Assembly (NCBI GenBank): GCA_951812615.1
Contig: CATOSU010000002.1
Span: 1,860,001 to 1,924,000, forward strand
Origin: an uncultured Paracoccaceae bacterium
GTDB taxonomy: Bacteria; Pseudomonadota; Alphaproteobacteria; Rhodobacterales; Rhodobacteraceae
Reading direction: 5' to 3'
DNA length: 64,000 nt
The position numbers and the translations under genes are program-made. The first letter of the stretch is position 1, and every line of letters begins with the position of its first letter. Shown piece after piece: positions 1 to 8,202 of this stretch. Under the pieces are notes generated by a model. It had not been told where the DNA came from. It was given only the letters and a program-made list of their open reading frames with translations, and made no database searches.

Positions 1-333
1 CAGGGGCCGCATTGTTATTCCTTTTTCGAAGGAAATCAGACCTTTGCCGAAGATTATTCAGACGAGATTTCGGCTTTCTACCTGACCGATTTTCTGGTCC
101 GGCAATTTGATGCCTTTGTCTGGAAACCGCTGGGACTGGATCGCCATCCGGACCTGCGGGATATGTATTTCGCGCATTACACCAAGCTGGTGTATCAGGC
201 GCAGACCGAGGACGCGGCGCTGACGGTCAAGGCCCGGGACTGTGCCGACCGGCTGGGGCTGGAATTTGAGCGGCGGTTCACCGGGTATGGCGACCTGTCG
301 GTGTCACTGAAAGAGTGGAACGCCGGGCGATAG
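1..333 (+). CDS. DUF1638-like protein, C-terminal part only
   Basis: The window opens inside this gene; frame 1 is open to a TAG at 331-333, giving about 110 C-terminal residues. Seen: an aromatic-rich segment (YLTDFLVRQFDAFVW), then LGLDRHPDLRD, a YxxHYTKLVYQAQT stretch and a closing GYGDLSVSL. I remember this pattern from DUF1638 proteins, which in Rhodobacteraceae often sit beside corrinoid or trimethylamine-type methyltransferase genes. That neighbourhood lies outside the window, so the link to methylated-amine metabolism is inference. The domain name is a recollection and could be wrong. It is followed by the convergent sufE gene with a 48-bp gap. Confidence 0.5.
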   Translation, partial: QGPHCYSFFEGNQTFAEDYSDEISAFYLTDFLVRQFDAFVWKPLGLDRHPDLRDMYFAHYTKLVYQAQTEDAALTVKARDCADRLGLEFERRFTGYGDLSVSLKEWNAGR

Positions 334-381
334 CCAGTCCCTGCACGCAATCAAGCACTGAAAGCCCGCCACGCGAGCGTC

Positions 382-792
382 CTACCCCGCCTGCGACGCC
401 ACCTGCCGGATCCGTTCGATCATCGCGCGCAGCCCGTTGGACCGCTGTGCCGACAGGTGATCGTTCAGACCCAGCCGGGCCAGTTCCCCCGCTGCGTCGA
501 CACCGGCGACGGTCCGCACCGGCAATCCGTTATAGAGCGCCTTCAGCACCGCGATCAGCCCGCGCACGATCATCGCGTCGCTGTCGCCCTCGAAACTGAA
601 CTGCCCGTTTTCGATCCGCGGGAACAGCCAGACCTGACTGGCGCAGCCATGCACCTTGTTCACGTCCACCTTCAGCGCCTCGTTCAGTGCCTCCATCGCC
701 TTGCCCCGGTCGATGACATAACGATAGCGGTCCTCCCAGTCGTCGAGAAACTCGAAATCCTCCACGATCTCTTCAAAAGCCGCGCTTGCCAT
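382..792 (-). CDS. sufE: SufE, sulfur acceptor for the cysteine desulfurase
   Basis: A 136-residue SufE-family protein. SufE takes persulfide sulfur from SufS on a conserved cysteine and passes it to the SufBCD scaffold during Fe-S cluster assembly in the cytosol. The cysteine is visible as Cys50 in VHGCASQVWL, the family's typical GCxSxVW context, and the N-terminal FxxLxDWEDRYRYVIDRG segment is also standard. Length matches the family (about 130-145). It is transcribed alone on the minus strand and is separated from the main suf operon (3006-12315) by a lipoprotein and an RTX gene. The ATG at 790-792 is the only sensible start. Confidence 0.92.
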   Translation of the reverse strand: MASAAFEEIVEDFEFLDDWEDRYRYVIDRGKAMEALNEALKVDVNKVHGCASQVWLFPRIENGQFSFEGDSDAMIVRGLIAVLKALYNGLPVRTVAGVDAAGELARLGLNDHLSAQRSNGLRAMIERIRQVASQAG

Positions 793-921
793 GATGCTCT
801 CCGCTACTGCCGACCGCGCTGAGGTAAGACGACCCGGGCCGGCTGTCCAGTGCGTCAGCCCCTTTTAAACCGCCCGAGGATAGGCTAACCCAAGTGTCAG
901 CAGTCAAAGAATGGCAGGCAT

Positions 922-1440
922 GTGATGATCCGAGCGGTGATGCTTCTCCTTGTGGCAAGCCTTGTGCTGGGCGCGTGCGGCGGCTGGAGCGACAGCCGGC
1001 TCAATCCCGGCAACTGGTTCGGCCGCAGCCAGGCGGTACCGACCGAAGGCACTGCCGAACCCGCCAACCCGCTGATCCCGCGGGGATCATCGGTCTTTCG
1101 GCGCGAAGAGCGTCCCGACACGCATGTCGCCATCACCAAGGTCACCGAACTTGTCATCGAACGCACCAATACCGGCGCCATCATCCGGGCCGAGGGCGTC
1201 GCCGCCTTTCAGGGCGCCTATGAAGCCCGCCTGAGGCCACAGACCGAAACCGGTGACCCGGAAAACGGCGTCATGACCTACGTGTTCGAGATCAACTACC
1301 CGGTCAATCCACGCCCGGTGGGCAATGAAAACTCGCGCACCATCGTCGTGGCCCGGTCGCTGACCAATCAGGAACTGGCCCCGATCCGGGTCATCCGCGT
1401 GACCGCCGAGCAGAACGCCCGCGAATCCCGCCGCCGCTGA
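922..1440 (+). CDS. Putative outer-membrane or periplasmic lipoprotein
   Basis: A 172-residue protein with a short hydrophobic leader and a lipobox, LVLGAC, with the lipidated cysteine at about residue 19. The rest is hydrophilic, with a beta-rich middle (HVAITKVTELVIERTNTGAIIRA) and an arginine-rich tail (ESRRR). No enzyme motif is seen. The likely fate is Sec export, signal peptidase II cleavage and anchoring in a membrane; this follows from the lipobox alone. The start may be GTG at 922 or the ATG at 925; neither has a strong Shine-Dalgarno. It is divergent from sufE with a 129-bp gap. I recognise it only as a conserved-looking Rhodobacterales hypothetical. Confidence 0.75.
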   Translation: MMIRAVMLLLVASLVLGACGGWSDSRLNPGNWFGRSQAVPTEGTAEPANPLIPRGSSVFRREERPDTHVAITKVTELVIERTNTGAIIRAEGVAAFQGAYEARLRPQTETGDPENGVMTYVFEINYPVNPRPVGNENSRTIVVARSLTNQELAPIRVIRVTAEQNARESRRR

Positions 1441-1500
1441 CGGTAATCCGGGGCCGGCAGACGCTTTGTCAGGCCCGGCGTAAATGGCCATCCACAATAG

Positions 1501-1529
1501 TTGACAAATTAAGTCAGATTACCTAACCC
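1501..1529 (+). promoter_or_regulatory. Candidate promoter with iron-box-like palindrome upstream of the HasA-RTX gene
   Basis: A perfect -35 hexamer TTGACA (1501-1506) is followed 17 nt later by a weak -10 (TAACCC, 1524-1529). Overlapping the -35 is TGACAAATTAAGTCA (1502-1516), which fits the TGA-N9-TCA spacing I recall for alphaproteobacterial iron-responsive (RirA/IRO, or related Iron-Rhodo-box) operators. The leader to the ATG at 1685 would be about 150 nt. The match is direct; the regulator is inferred. Confidence 0.45.
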
Positions 1530-1684
1530 GGTCCGGCAAGGCATTGGACATCATCTGACCTGAGTCCTGACCGGCGCGCGGTCCCGGACCAGCCCGACAC
1601 CCAGCACAAATTCCAACATCCGTCCGAGGCAGCCCGCGGCGACCGCTGGTCCTTTCTCGGACCCGTAAACCCGTGAGAAACAAA

Positions 1685-2665
1685 ATGACCATCACCATCA
1701 AGGCAGGAAATTCCGATGCCACGGATTTCATCTCATATCTCAATGATTTCGACGATAACTTCGTCGGCGAGGGCCGCGGCGTCTTCTCGCTCGGTATTTC
1801 CGGCGACTATGCCGCTGGCGAAACCGACATCACCGATGTTGCCGACACCGGCTCGCAAGGCTTCATCTTGCGTGGCGATGTTCAGTACGACCTCAGCAGC
1901 CACACACTGTCCGGCAGCATCAGCAGCATCGATTTCGGTTACGGCCTGACCGCGACCGACGCGGGCGGCGAATTGGATATCGAGGCGACGCAGCTCGACT
2001 TTACCATCAGTTTCGACACTCCGGTTACCGGCGATGACGCCAATGACCTGATTTACAGCATGCTGGAGCTTCTTGGACCCGACGTCGACGCGACGGACGA
2101 AATCCGTGAACTGCTTGAAAGCGAGGATATCCTGTTTCTTGGCAATGGCGGCGACGACGTGTTCTCGGGCTATGACCATGACGACAAGCTCAAGGGCAAG
2201 AATGGCAACGACACGCTTAACGGCGGCAAGGGCGACGACAAGATCCTCGGTGGCAACGGTCAGGACGACCTGGCCGGGAACGACGGGGATGACAGGATCT
2301 TTGGCGAATCCGGTGCGGACGACCTGCGCGGCAACGACGGCGATGACGTGATCAAGGGCGGTTCGGGCAAGGACACAATCGAAGGCGGCCAGGGCAAGGA
2401 CAAGCTGACCGGCGAAGACGGCAACGACGTGTTCGTGTTCAAGGACGGTTTCGACAAGGACATTGTCGTCGATTTCGATCCCGGCACCGACCTCCTGGAT
2501 TTGTCGGCCCTGACCTCCGAGGCCTCAAGTTTCGAGGATTTCCTGAACGCCAGTTCCGAGTCGGGCACCAAGGTGGTCTATGATCTGGACAATGACGGCG
2601 AGAACAGGATCGTGTTGAAAAACACGACGCTGGACGAGTTGTCGTCTGACGACTTCCTGTTCTGA
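1685..2665 (+). CDS. HasA-like heme-binding domain fused to RTX calcium-binding repeats; predicted secreted protein
   Basis: A 326-residue acidic protein without an N-terminal signal peptide. Residues 1-140 resemble the heme acquisition protein HasA: SYLNDFDDNF matches the first helix, QYDLSSHTLSGSISSIDFGYGL matches the HasA core segment (NLTYTLF...AHTLYG...LSFGDGL), and a helix DDANDLIYSMLELL follows. Tyr68 and His73 fall where HasA has its heme-ligand Tyr and the neighbouring His; the second, loop histidine ligand is not visible. Residues 153-251 hold 11 RTX nonapeptides of GGxGxDxLx type, then about 75 residues ending in hydrophobic DDFLF, as in type I secretion substrates. Classical HasA lacks RTX repeats. 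ATG at 1685 is preferred to an in-frame GTG at 1673. A role in extracellular heme capture is inference, supported by the iron-box-like promoter and adjacent suf genes. No type I exporter genes are visible nearby. Confidence 0.7.
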   Translation: MTITIKAGNSDATDFISYLNDFDDNFVGEGRGVFSLGISGDYAAGETDITDVADTGSQGFILRGDVQYDLSSHTLSGSISSIDFGYGLTATDAGGELDIEATQLDFTISFDTPVTGDDANDLIYSMLELLGPDVDATDEIRELLESEDILFLGNGGDDVFSGYDHDDKLKGKNGNDTLNGGKGDDKILGGNGQDDLAGNDGDDRIFGESGADDLRGNDGDDVIKGGSGKDTIEGGQGKDKLTGEDGNDVFVFKDGFDKDIVVDFDPGTDLLDLSALTSEASSFEDFLNASSESGTKVVYDLDNDGENRIVLKNTTLDELSSDDFLF

Positions 2666-2681
2666 TCGCGATGAAAACTCT

Positions 2682-2709
2682 CGGGGCAGCCGGCGCTCCG
2701 GCAGCCCCG
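2682..2709 (+). terminator. Possible hairpin downstream of the HasA-RTX gene
   Basis: Twelve-base arms CGGGGCAGCCGG and CCGGCAGCCCCG around a 4-nt loop, with one mismatch, begin 16 nt after the stop codon. There is no T-run, so it could be a processing or stability hairpin instead of an intrinsic terminator. Confidence 0.35.
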
Positions 2710-2762
2710 GACCAAATCGTTCGCCGGAGTGACGTGAAAGCGGGCTGCGGCGATGTCCGCCT

Positions 2763-2978
2763 TCACCGCGTGAGCGTGAAAACCACGACCGCCAGCAGGA
2801 TCACACCAACTAACCCGACCCAGGCCAGCCGCATCGCCCGGCCGGGCTGCGGCAAATCGAACGGGTTTTCCGCGCCGCAATGCGGGCAGGTCTGCTGCGC
2901 GATCTGAAACTTCGCCGCACAGTCCGGGCACAGCACTTTGATCGGTGAGGCAGAGTTCATCCGGCCATTGTTCAGCAT
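2763..2978 (-). CDS. Small zinc-ribbon membrane protein
   Basis: A 71-residue protein with two CxxC knuckles, CPDC and CPHC, spaced like a zinc ribbon, followed by a single transmembrane helix (AWVGLVGVILLAVVVF) near the C-terminus. An internal Met at residue 7 (2960) is an alternative start. It lies 27 bp downstream of sufS on the same strand and is probably the last gene of the suf transcript. The function is unknown; a metal-binding cytosolic head on a C-terminal anchor is what the sequence shows. Confidence 0.7.
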   Translation of the reverse strand: MLNNGRMNSASPIKVLCPDCAAKFQIAQQTCPHCGAENPFDLPQPGRAMRLAWVGLVGVILLAVVVFTLTR

Positions 2979-3005
2979 GGACCGATATTAACGCAAAACT
3001 GCGTT

Positions 3006-4226
3006 CTACCCAAACAGATCGTGGGCCAGTTCCAGCGCCTCGACCAGACGGTCGACCTCGGCCTCGGTGTTGTAGAGGCCAAAGGAGGCCCGGCAGGTTG
3101 CCGTCAGCCCGAGGTGATCCATCAGTGGCCCGGCGCAGTGATGCCCGGCCCGGACCGCCACACCCTTCTTGTCGAGGATGGTCGAGATGTCATGCGCATG
3201 CCCCGCCCCGTCCAGCGTGAAGGAGAAGATCGCGGCCTTGTCCGGGGTCTGGCCCTGCACCTGCATCCAGTTCAGCCCGCTCAGACGCGACCGGCAGTAA
3301 TCGCGGATCCGGTCCTCATGCGCGGCGACATTGTCCATGCCCAGCCCCATCAGGTATTCCAGCGCCACGCCAAAGCCGATGGTCTGCACGATCCCGGGGG
3401 TTCCGGCCTCGAACTTCATCGGCGGATCGTTGTATGTGACCGCGTCCTTGCTGACCTCGCGGATCATGTCGCCGCCGCCGATAAAGGGGCGCATCTCTGC
3501 CATCCGCTCCTGCCGCATGTAGATCGCGCCGGACCCGGACGGGCCATAGAGCTTGTGCCCGGTGATGGCATAGAAATCGCATCCCAGATCCTGCACATCC
3601 ACTGGCATGTGCACCGCGCCCTGCGACCCGTCAACCAGCACCGGAACACCCTTTTTCCGTGCTCCGTCACAGATTGTTTTCACATCAACTTTGGTGCCCA
3701 GAACGTTGGAAAGATGGGTGATTGCCACCAGTTTCGTCTTGGGCCCGATGGCATCGATCACCGCCTGCGGATCCAGCGCGCCCATCGCATCGACATCGAC
3801 CCATTTCAACACCACCCCCTGCCGTTCGCGCAGGAAATGCCACGGCACGATATTGGCGTGATGCTCCATCACGCTCAGCACAATCTCGTCACCCGCCTGC
3901 ATCCGCGGCATGGCCCAGCCATAGGCCACGGTGTTGATGCCCTCGGTCGTGCCCGAATTCAGCACGATCTCGTCCTCGGACCCGGCATTGAGGAACCGCG
4001 CGATGATGCCGCGCACGGCCTCGTATTTCTCGGTGGCAAGGTTAGACAGAAAATGCAGCCCGCGATGCACGTTGGCGTATTCGTGGCTGTAGGCCTGTGT
4101 GACCGCGTCGATCACCACCTGCGGTTTCTGTGCAGACGCGCCATTATCCAGATAGGTCAGCGGCTGACCATTCACCTCGCGCGCGAGGATCGGGAAATCG
4201 GCCCGGACGGCCTCGGTATCATACAT
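3006..4226 (-). CDS. sufS: Cysteine desulfurase SufS (type II, PLP-dependent)
   Basis: A 406-residue class V aminotransferase-fold enzyme that removes sulfur from L-cysteine to make alanine and an enzyme persulfide, which SufE collects. Seen: the PLP lysine Lys225 in ITGHKLYGP, the conserved THLSNVLG segment, HxxN of the substrate pocket (EHHANIVPW), and the catalytic Cys364 in RAGHHCAGPLM, in the short SufS-type loop that requires SufE. Length is typical (405-415). It is the last suf gene of the minus-strand operon and starts 1 bp after the stop of the upstream YIP1-like gene, so translation is probably coupled. Confidence 0.95.
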   Translation of the reverse strand: MYDTEAVRADFPILAREVNGQPLTYLDNGASAQKPQVVIDAVTQAYSHEYANVHRGLHFLSNLATEKYEAVRGIIARFLNAGSEDEIVLNSGTTEGINTVAYGWAMPRMQAGDEIVLSVMEHHANIVPWHFLRERQGVVLKWVDVDAMGALDPQAVIDAIGPKTKLVAITHLSNVLGTKVDVKTICDGARKKGVPVLVDGSQGAVHMPVDVQDLGCDFYAITGHKLYGPSGSGAIYMRQERMAEMRPFIGGGDMIREVSKDAVTYNDPPMKFEAGTPGIVQTIGFGVALEYLMGLGMDNVAAHEDRIRDYCRSRLSGLNWMQVQGQTPDKAAIFSFTLDGAGHAHDISTILDKKGVAVRAGHHCAGPLMDHLGLTATCRASFGLYNTEAEVDRLVEALELAHDLFG

Positions 4227-4227
4227 C

Positions 4228-4824
4228 CTAGCTGGCTCCCATGAATGGCGCGAAAAGGAACGTCAAAAGAAAGGACACAAGCACCTGTGTCAGAACGGCC
4301 GATGCCATCAGCAACAGAAACGACCGGCTGAGCGAACCTAGTCCGTGGACGGTATCGACGAAATGCACCATCACCCAGATCCTGATTAGCAGCGCGGCAA
4401 ACAAGAAGATCAGTGCCAGTAACGGAAACACAAGCATGACCGCGATCGAAACGGCAATTGCCAAAACCCACAATAAGGTGATCCAGACGGTTACGGTCAA
4501 AACCTGATGCAGGCTCGCTGAGCCGCCCAAAAATGTTCCTGCCATATATAGGGTCCAGCTAAAGGCCAGCAGCACCAGAAACTCGGCGATCAGCGCAAAG
4601 ACCGGCGCTGTCTTCAGCATCTCGGCAAGCGCCGCAGCCTCGGGGATTGCAGCGCTGATCGCCGAGGTAAAAAGGATATAGGTCGCGGTTTTCAGGACAG
4701 CCGCCAGCAGCAGCGCGGTCCAGATTGCCTGCGACGGCAGTTCGAGGCCGCGGATTTCATGCGCCGCCTGTCCCGGGTCGCGGACCGACAGGACAGCCAG
4801 ATCACGCAGATATCGCGAGGTCAT
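4228..4824 (-). CDS. YIP1-family membrane protein (first of two)
   Basis: A 198-residue protein, mostly hydrophobic, with four or five predicted transmembrane segments after a charged N-terminus (TSRYLRDLAVLSVRDPGQAA). The DPxxAAxxI start and membrane layout match YIP1-domain proteins found inside suf operons of Rhodobacterales. Its ATG at 4822-4824 overlaps the stop of the preceding YIP1-like gene (ATGA), and sufS follows immediately, so it is translated from the suf mRNA. The role in Fe-S assembly is not established; a membrane accessory function is a guess. The longer open frame upstream to 5010 is rejected because it overlaps the neighbour in another frame. Confidence 0.8.
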   Translation of the reverse strand: MTSRYLRDLAVLSVRDPGQAAHEIRGLELPSQAIWTALLLAAVLKTATYILFTSAISAAIPEAAALAEMLKTAPVFALIAEFLVLLAFSWTLYMAGTFLGGSASLHQVLTVTVWITLLWVLAIAVSIAVMLVFPLLALIFLFAALLIRIWVMVHFVDTVHGLGSLSRSFLLLMASAVLTQVLVSFLLTFLFAPFMGAS

Positions 4825-5306
4825 GTCGTTGCTCCTTCGGACCGGCGCAGGCAGCTCAGCCAGAACCAAAGGAACACCACCGCCCAGAGCGCCCCAGCCG
4901 CCATCTGTGCCGGGCCGTCGCCGACCAGACCGGCCACCAGCCCGTGCAGCAGGATCAGCGGTGTGGAGGCCAAGAGCGCCCAGAACAGCGCCAGCCGCGC
5001 GCCGTACCACGTGCCCTGCCCGCCCACGGCCCGCGCCACCAGATGCGACAACGCGGCCAGCAGATAGAACACCAGCGGCAGGATGAACACGGTGCCCAGC
5101 AGCGCGCCACCCATCAGCGCATTCAGTTCAACGCCATCCAGATGCGCCTGCCGCGACAGGCCCGGCAATTGTGCCACGAAGGCCAGCCCGCAGAACCCCA
5201 TCAGGTATATCAGCGCACGGTCCTCACGCTGGCCGGCCTGCAGCAGCCGCTCCATCACCCGTCCGGGTCCGCGATAGGTCGCGCCTATGTCCGCCGTCAC
5301 CGGCAT
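4821..5306 (-). CDS. YIP1-family membrane protein (second of two)
   Basis: A 161-residue protein with about four hydrophobic segments, sharing layout with its downstream neighbour: a charged start (GPGRVMERLLQAGQREDRALIYL), then alternating membrane helices and a polar C-terminal tail (SCLRRSEGATT). It overlaps sufD's stop codon by one base and the next gene by four, which indicates translational coupling through the suf operon. I recognise the pairing as common in this order, but no biochemical role is known to me. The sequence shows no catalytic or metal-binding motif. Confidence 0.78.
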   Translation of the reverse strand: MPVTADIGATYRGPGRVMERLLQAGQREDRALIYLMGFCGLAFVAQLPGLSRQAHLDGVELNALMGGALLGTVFILPLVFYLLAALSHLVARAVGGQGTWYGARLALFWALLASTPLILLHGLVAGLVGDGPAQMAAGALWAVVFLWFWLSCLRRSEGATT

Positions 5307-6586
5307 CAGCGCCGCCGCTGCAGCCAGTCGGCCAGACGCTGCACAAGGTCTTCGCGCAGGGTTTCGTTCTCGATCTCCTCGACCGCCTCGGCCAGAAAGG
5401 CCAGTGTCAGCAGATCGGTTGCCTCGCCTTCGGGCACGCCGCGGGACCGCAGGTAAAACATCGCGTCTTCGTCGATCGCACCAGAGGTGGAGCCGTGCGA
5501 ACAGGCCACATCATCGGCGTAAATCTCCAGCTCGGGCTTGGCCAGAAACTGGCTGTCGCCGTCCAGCAGCAACGACTGGCTGATCTGGTAGCCATCGGTT
5601 TTCTGCGCGCCCTCCCGGACAAGGATCTTGCCCTGAAACACGCCCGTGGCCCCGTTGCGCAGGACCTTCTTGAACACCTGCCGGCTTTCGCAGTTCACGG
5701 CGTCATGGGTGATGAACACCGTGTCGTCATGGTGAAAGTCACCATCGCCTACACAGGCCCCGGCCACATGGGCCACGCCGTTGTCGCCGGTCAGTTCCAC
5801 CACCACCTCATTGCGGGTCAGAACCCCATTGGCCGTCAGCGTGAAGGATTTGAACACCGATTCCGTGCCGAGCCGGGCAAACATGTGTGTGGCCGCCCGG
5901 CGTTCGTGGTCGCGCCCCTGCGCCCGGATATGGTGCAGTTGGCCGCCATCAGCGATGTCGATTTCCATGCACTTGTTGAACCGCGCCGCCGCCGGGCCGT
6001 TTTCCAGAATGGTCACCGATGCCCCGGCATCCACCCGCACCACGTGATGCAGCACGGCGTCCGAGCTTTCGTCGGCATGCTGATACATCAGCCGGATCGG
6101 CCGCGACGGGGTGCCATGCACATGGATCAGCAACCCGTCCGTGGCAAAGGCGGTGTTGAACGCGGCCAGCGGGCGCGCAACCGGGTCCTGCCCGCGGGTT
6201 TCCAGTACGCCGTACAAATCGCGCGCCCAATGGATATCCGCAGATCCCACATCCGCCAGACGTTCGATCGTGATACCTTCCATCGACAGATCGTCCGAGG
6301 CCTCGGGGTCGAACACGCCATCGACGAACACGAGGTACAATTGATCGATTTCGCCAAACAGCGGGCGCTCTTCGGTCTCAAACAGCGACGCGGTGGGCGC
6401 ATCCGCCTGTACCAGCGTGTCGGGCCGGGTGTATTTCCAGTATTCATCGCGCCGTTGCGGTAGGCCCATGGCGCGCAACCGGGCCAGCGCCGATTTCCGC
6501 GCCGGCGCGGACCATCCGGCCTCGGGCGTCTGCAACCCGGCGATGCGCGCCTCGGTCGCGTTCACGGTCGCTTCAGGCAGGGCCAT
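5306..6586 (-). CDS. sufD: SufD, Fe-S cluster assembly scaffold subunit
   Basis: A 426-residue SufB/SufD-family protein. SufD forms the SufBC2D scaffold with SufB and the ATPase SufC. The C-terminal beta-helix signature is present: QISQSLLLDGDSQFLAKPELEIYADDV, followed by CSHGSTSGAIDEDAMFYLRSRG and the helical tail. The N-terminal WKYTRPDTL segment is also typical. The ATG at 6584-6586 overlaps the sufC TGA; an in-frame GTG one codon earlier is less likely. The position directly after sufC and before the YIP1-like pair is the standard order in Rhodobacterales. Confidence 0.93.
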   Translation of the reverse strand: MALPEATVNATEARIAGLQTPEAGWSAPARKSALARLRAMGLPQRRDEYWKYTRPDTLVQADAPTASLFETEERPLFGEIDQLYLVFVDGVFDPEASDDLSMEGITIERLADVGSADIHWARDLYGVLETRGQDPVARPLAAFNTAFATDGLLIHVHGTPSRPIRLMYQHADESSDAVLHHVVRVDAGASVTILENGPAAARFNKCMEIDIADGGQLHHIRAQGRDHERRAATHMFARLGTESVFKSFTLTANGVLTRNEVVVELTGDNGVAHVAGACVGDGDFHHDDTVFITHDAVNCESRQVFKKVLRNGATGVFQGKILVREGAQKTDGYQISQSLLLDGDSQFLAKPELEIYADDVACSHGSTSGAIDEDAMFYLRSRGVPEGEATDLLTLAFLAEAVEEIENETLREDLVQRLADWLQRRR

Positions 6587-7347
6587 CACGCCACCTCGGC
6601 CAGAATGTCGGCGTATCCGTTGGTTTCCACTTCCAGCGCCAGCTCCGGCCCGCCGGATTTCACGATCCGCCCGTCGGCCATGATATGCACCACGTCAGGC
6701 TGAATGTGATCCAGCAGCCGCTGATAATGGGTGATCACCAGAAAGCCGCGCCCTTCGCTGCGCAGCGCGTTTACCCCCTGCGCCACCAGCTTCATCGCGT
6801 CCACGTCAAGCCCGCTGTCGGTTTCATCCAGAATGCACATCTTTGGTTCCAGAATGGCCATCTGCAGGATCTCGTTACGCTTCTTTTCGCCGCCCGAAAA
6901 CCCGACATTCACCGGCCGCCGCAACATGTCGGCATCGATCTGCAACTCCTTGGCCTTGCCCCGCACCAGCTTGAGGAAATCGGCCGCGCTCAGCTCTTCC
7001 TCGCTGCGGGCCTTGCGCTGTGCGTTCAGCGCGGTGCGCAGAAAGGTCATATTGCCGACGCCGGGAATTTCCACCGGGTACTGAAACGCAAGGAAGAGAC
7101 CGGCAGCAGCGCGTTCCTCGGGTTCCATTTCCAGCAGGTTGTTGCCTTCGAGTTCGGCGGCGCCACCGGTCACCTCATAGCCGTCGCGACCGGACAGCAC
7201 GTAGCTCAGCGTCGACTTGCCGGACCCGTTCGGCCCCATGATCGCGTGCACCGTGCCGGCTTCGACCGACAGGTTTACCCCTTTCAGGATCTGCTTGTCT
7301 TCTTCTTCGAGTTTGACGTGCAGGTCTTTGATATCAAGCATGTTCAT
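6586..7347 (-). CDS. sufC: SufC, Fe-S assembly ATPase
   Basis: A 253-residue ABC-type ATPase that powers conformational change of the SufBCD scaffold in the cytosol. Seen: Walker A GPNGSGKST (residues 38-46), the SufC-type signature FSGGEKKRNEI, Walker B CILDETDSGLD with the catalytic Glu, and the H-loop THYQRLL. All are in family order and the length is normal (about 250). Its start overlaps the stop of the pyruvyl transferase gene by 4 bp (ATGA), so its translation appears coupled to that non-suf gene, and sufD follows by another overlap. Confidence 0.95.
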   Translation of the reverse strand: MNMLDIKDLHVKLEEEDKQILKGVNLSVEAGTVHAIMGPNGSGKSTLSYVLSGRDGYEVTGGAAELEGNNLLEMEPEERAAAGLFLAFQYPVEIPGVGNMTFLRTALNAQRKARSEEELSAADFLKLVRGKAKELQIDADMLRRPVNVGFSGGEKKRNEILQMAILEPKMCILDETDSGLDVDAMKLVAQGVNALRSEGRGFLVITHYQRLLDHIQPDVVHIMADGRIVKSGGPELALEVETNGYADILAEVA

Positions 7348-8195
7348 GCCCTTTCCTTAAAGGCTTTTTCTTGGTGCGCTCCCGCCCGCAGCGGGGCGGG
7401 GAACGTGTTTGTTACAGTTTCGCGCGCCCGGGCAATCCCGTCCGCATAGGTCAGATCGCCATCGCGCAGTGATTTCATGTGACCGCCGATCGCGTCCAGC
7501 GACAACGGTACCGGCATGTGCCGCCCGACCGACCCGGCGTAATCGGCGTATTTCAGCCAGCCGTGATCGCCGGGATCAATCCATGTGTTGGCCACCCCAT
7601 AGCTGTCGGCCACGATCAGCCCGTGCAGGCTGGCGGAATAGACATGCGCGCAGGCCTCAATCCGGTGGCAGACCTCCCGCACACCGCCGCGCACATCGAT
7701 CAGATCCACCGCCGGATCCGCCGTCAGCCGCGCCACCAGCGCTGCGTCCTCCATCTGGCGGTGGTGCAGCAGAACGCCGACACGATCCTGCCGCGGCGGC
7801 GGGTTCGGAAGGGCCTGCTGCGCCAGCAGGCCGGGATCGCCCAACCTGTCGGTTTTCAGCTTCAGAAGCGCCGCGGTCACCGGCCCGCGCAACAATGCGA
7901 CCTGCACGTTGGCCACGAAACCGGTGTTGACGGGCGACATCAGCCCGCTGCCCCAGATCCACGGGCCGGGTCCGCCGACAGGGTCCGCGTGTTTGCGGCT
8001 GACAACACGCAACAGCGATCCGATGGCCACCATATCCGCCGTGCGGGCCCCGGAATGCACAACTTCGCGGCCCGACACATGCGCCACGATCTCTGCCGAC
8101 AGCGCATCGCCGAAATTCGGCTTTTCGCGCCACCAGAACAGGCGCAGCGGCGCCTGCCCGTCCGATTCCCGCGATATGTCCATTCCGTCCGCCAT
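7344..8195 (-). CDS. Polysaccharide pyruvyl transferase family protein inside the suf operon
   Basis: A 283-residue protein. The N-terminal FWWREKPNFGDALSAEIV and the C-terminal SLHGLIVADSYGV with an earlier GDPGLL match the polysaccharide pyruvyl transferase superfamily, which adds ketal pyruvate to surface sugars from phosphoenolpyruvate. Length is in the lower normal range. It lies between the FkbM methyltransferase gene and sufC and overlaps sufC by 4 bp, so it is co-transcribed with Fe-S assembly genes, which is functionally unexpected. The start could be the ATG at 8195 or an internal Met four codons later. The substrate is unknown. Confidence 0.82.
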   Translation of the reverse strand: MADGMDISRESDGQAPLRLFWWREKPNFGDALSAEIVAHVSGREVVHSGARTADMVAIGSLLRVVSRKHADPVGGPGPWIWGSGLMSPVNTGFVANVQVALLRGPVTAALLKLKTDRLGDPGLLAQQALPNPPPRQDRVGVLLHHRQMEDAALVARLTADPAVDLIDVRGGVREVCHRIEACAHVYSASLHGLIVADSYGVANTWIDPGDHGWLKYADYAGSVGRHMPVPLSLDAIGGHMKSLRDGDLTYADGIARARETVTNTFPAPLRAGAHQEKAFKERA

Positions 8196-8202
8196 CGGCC
8201 CG

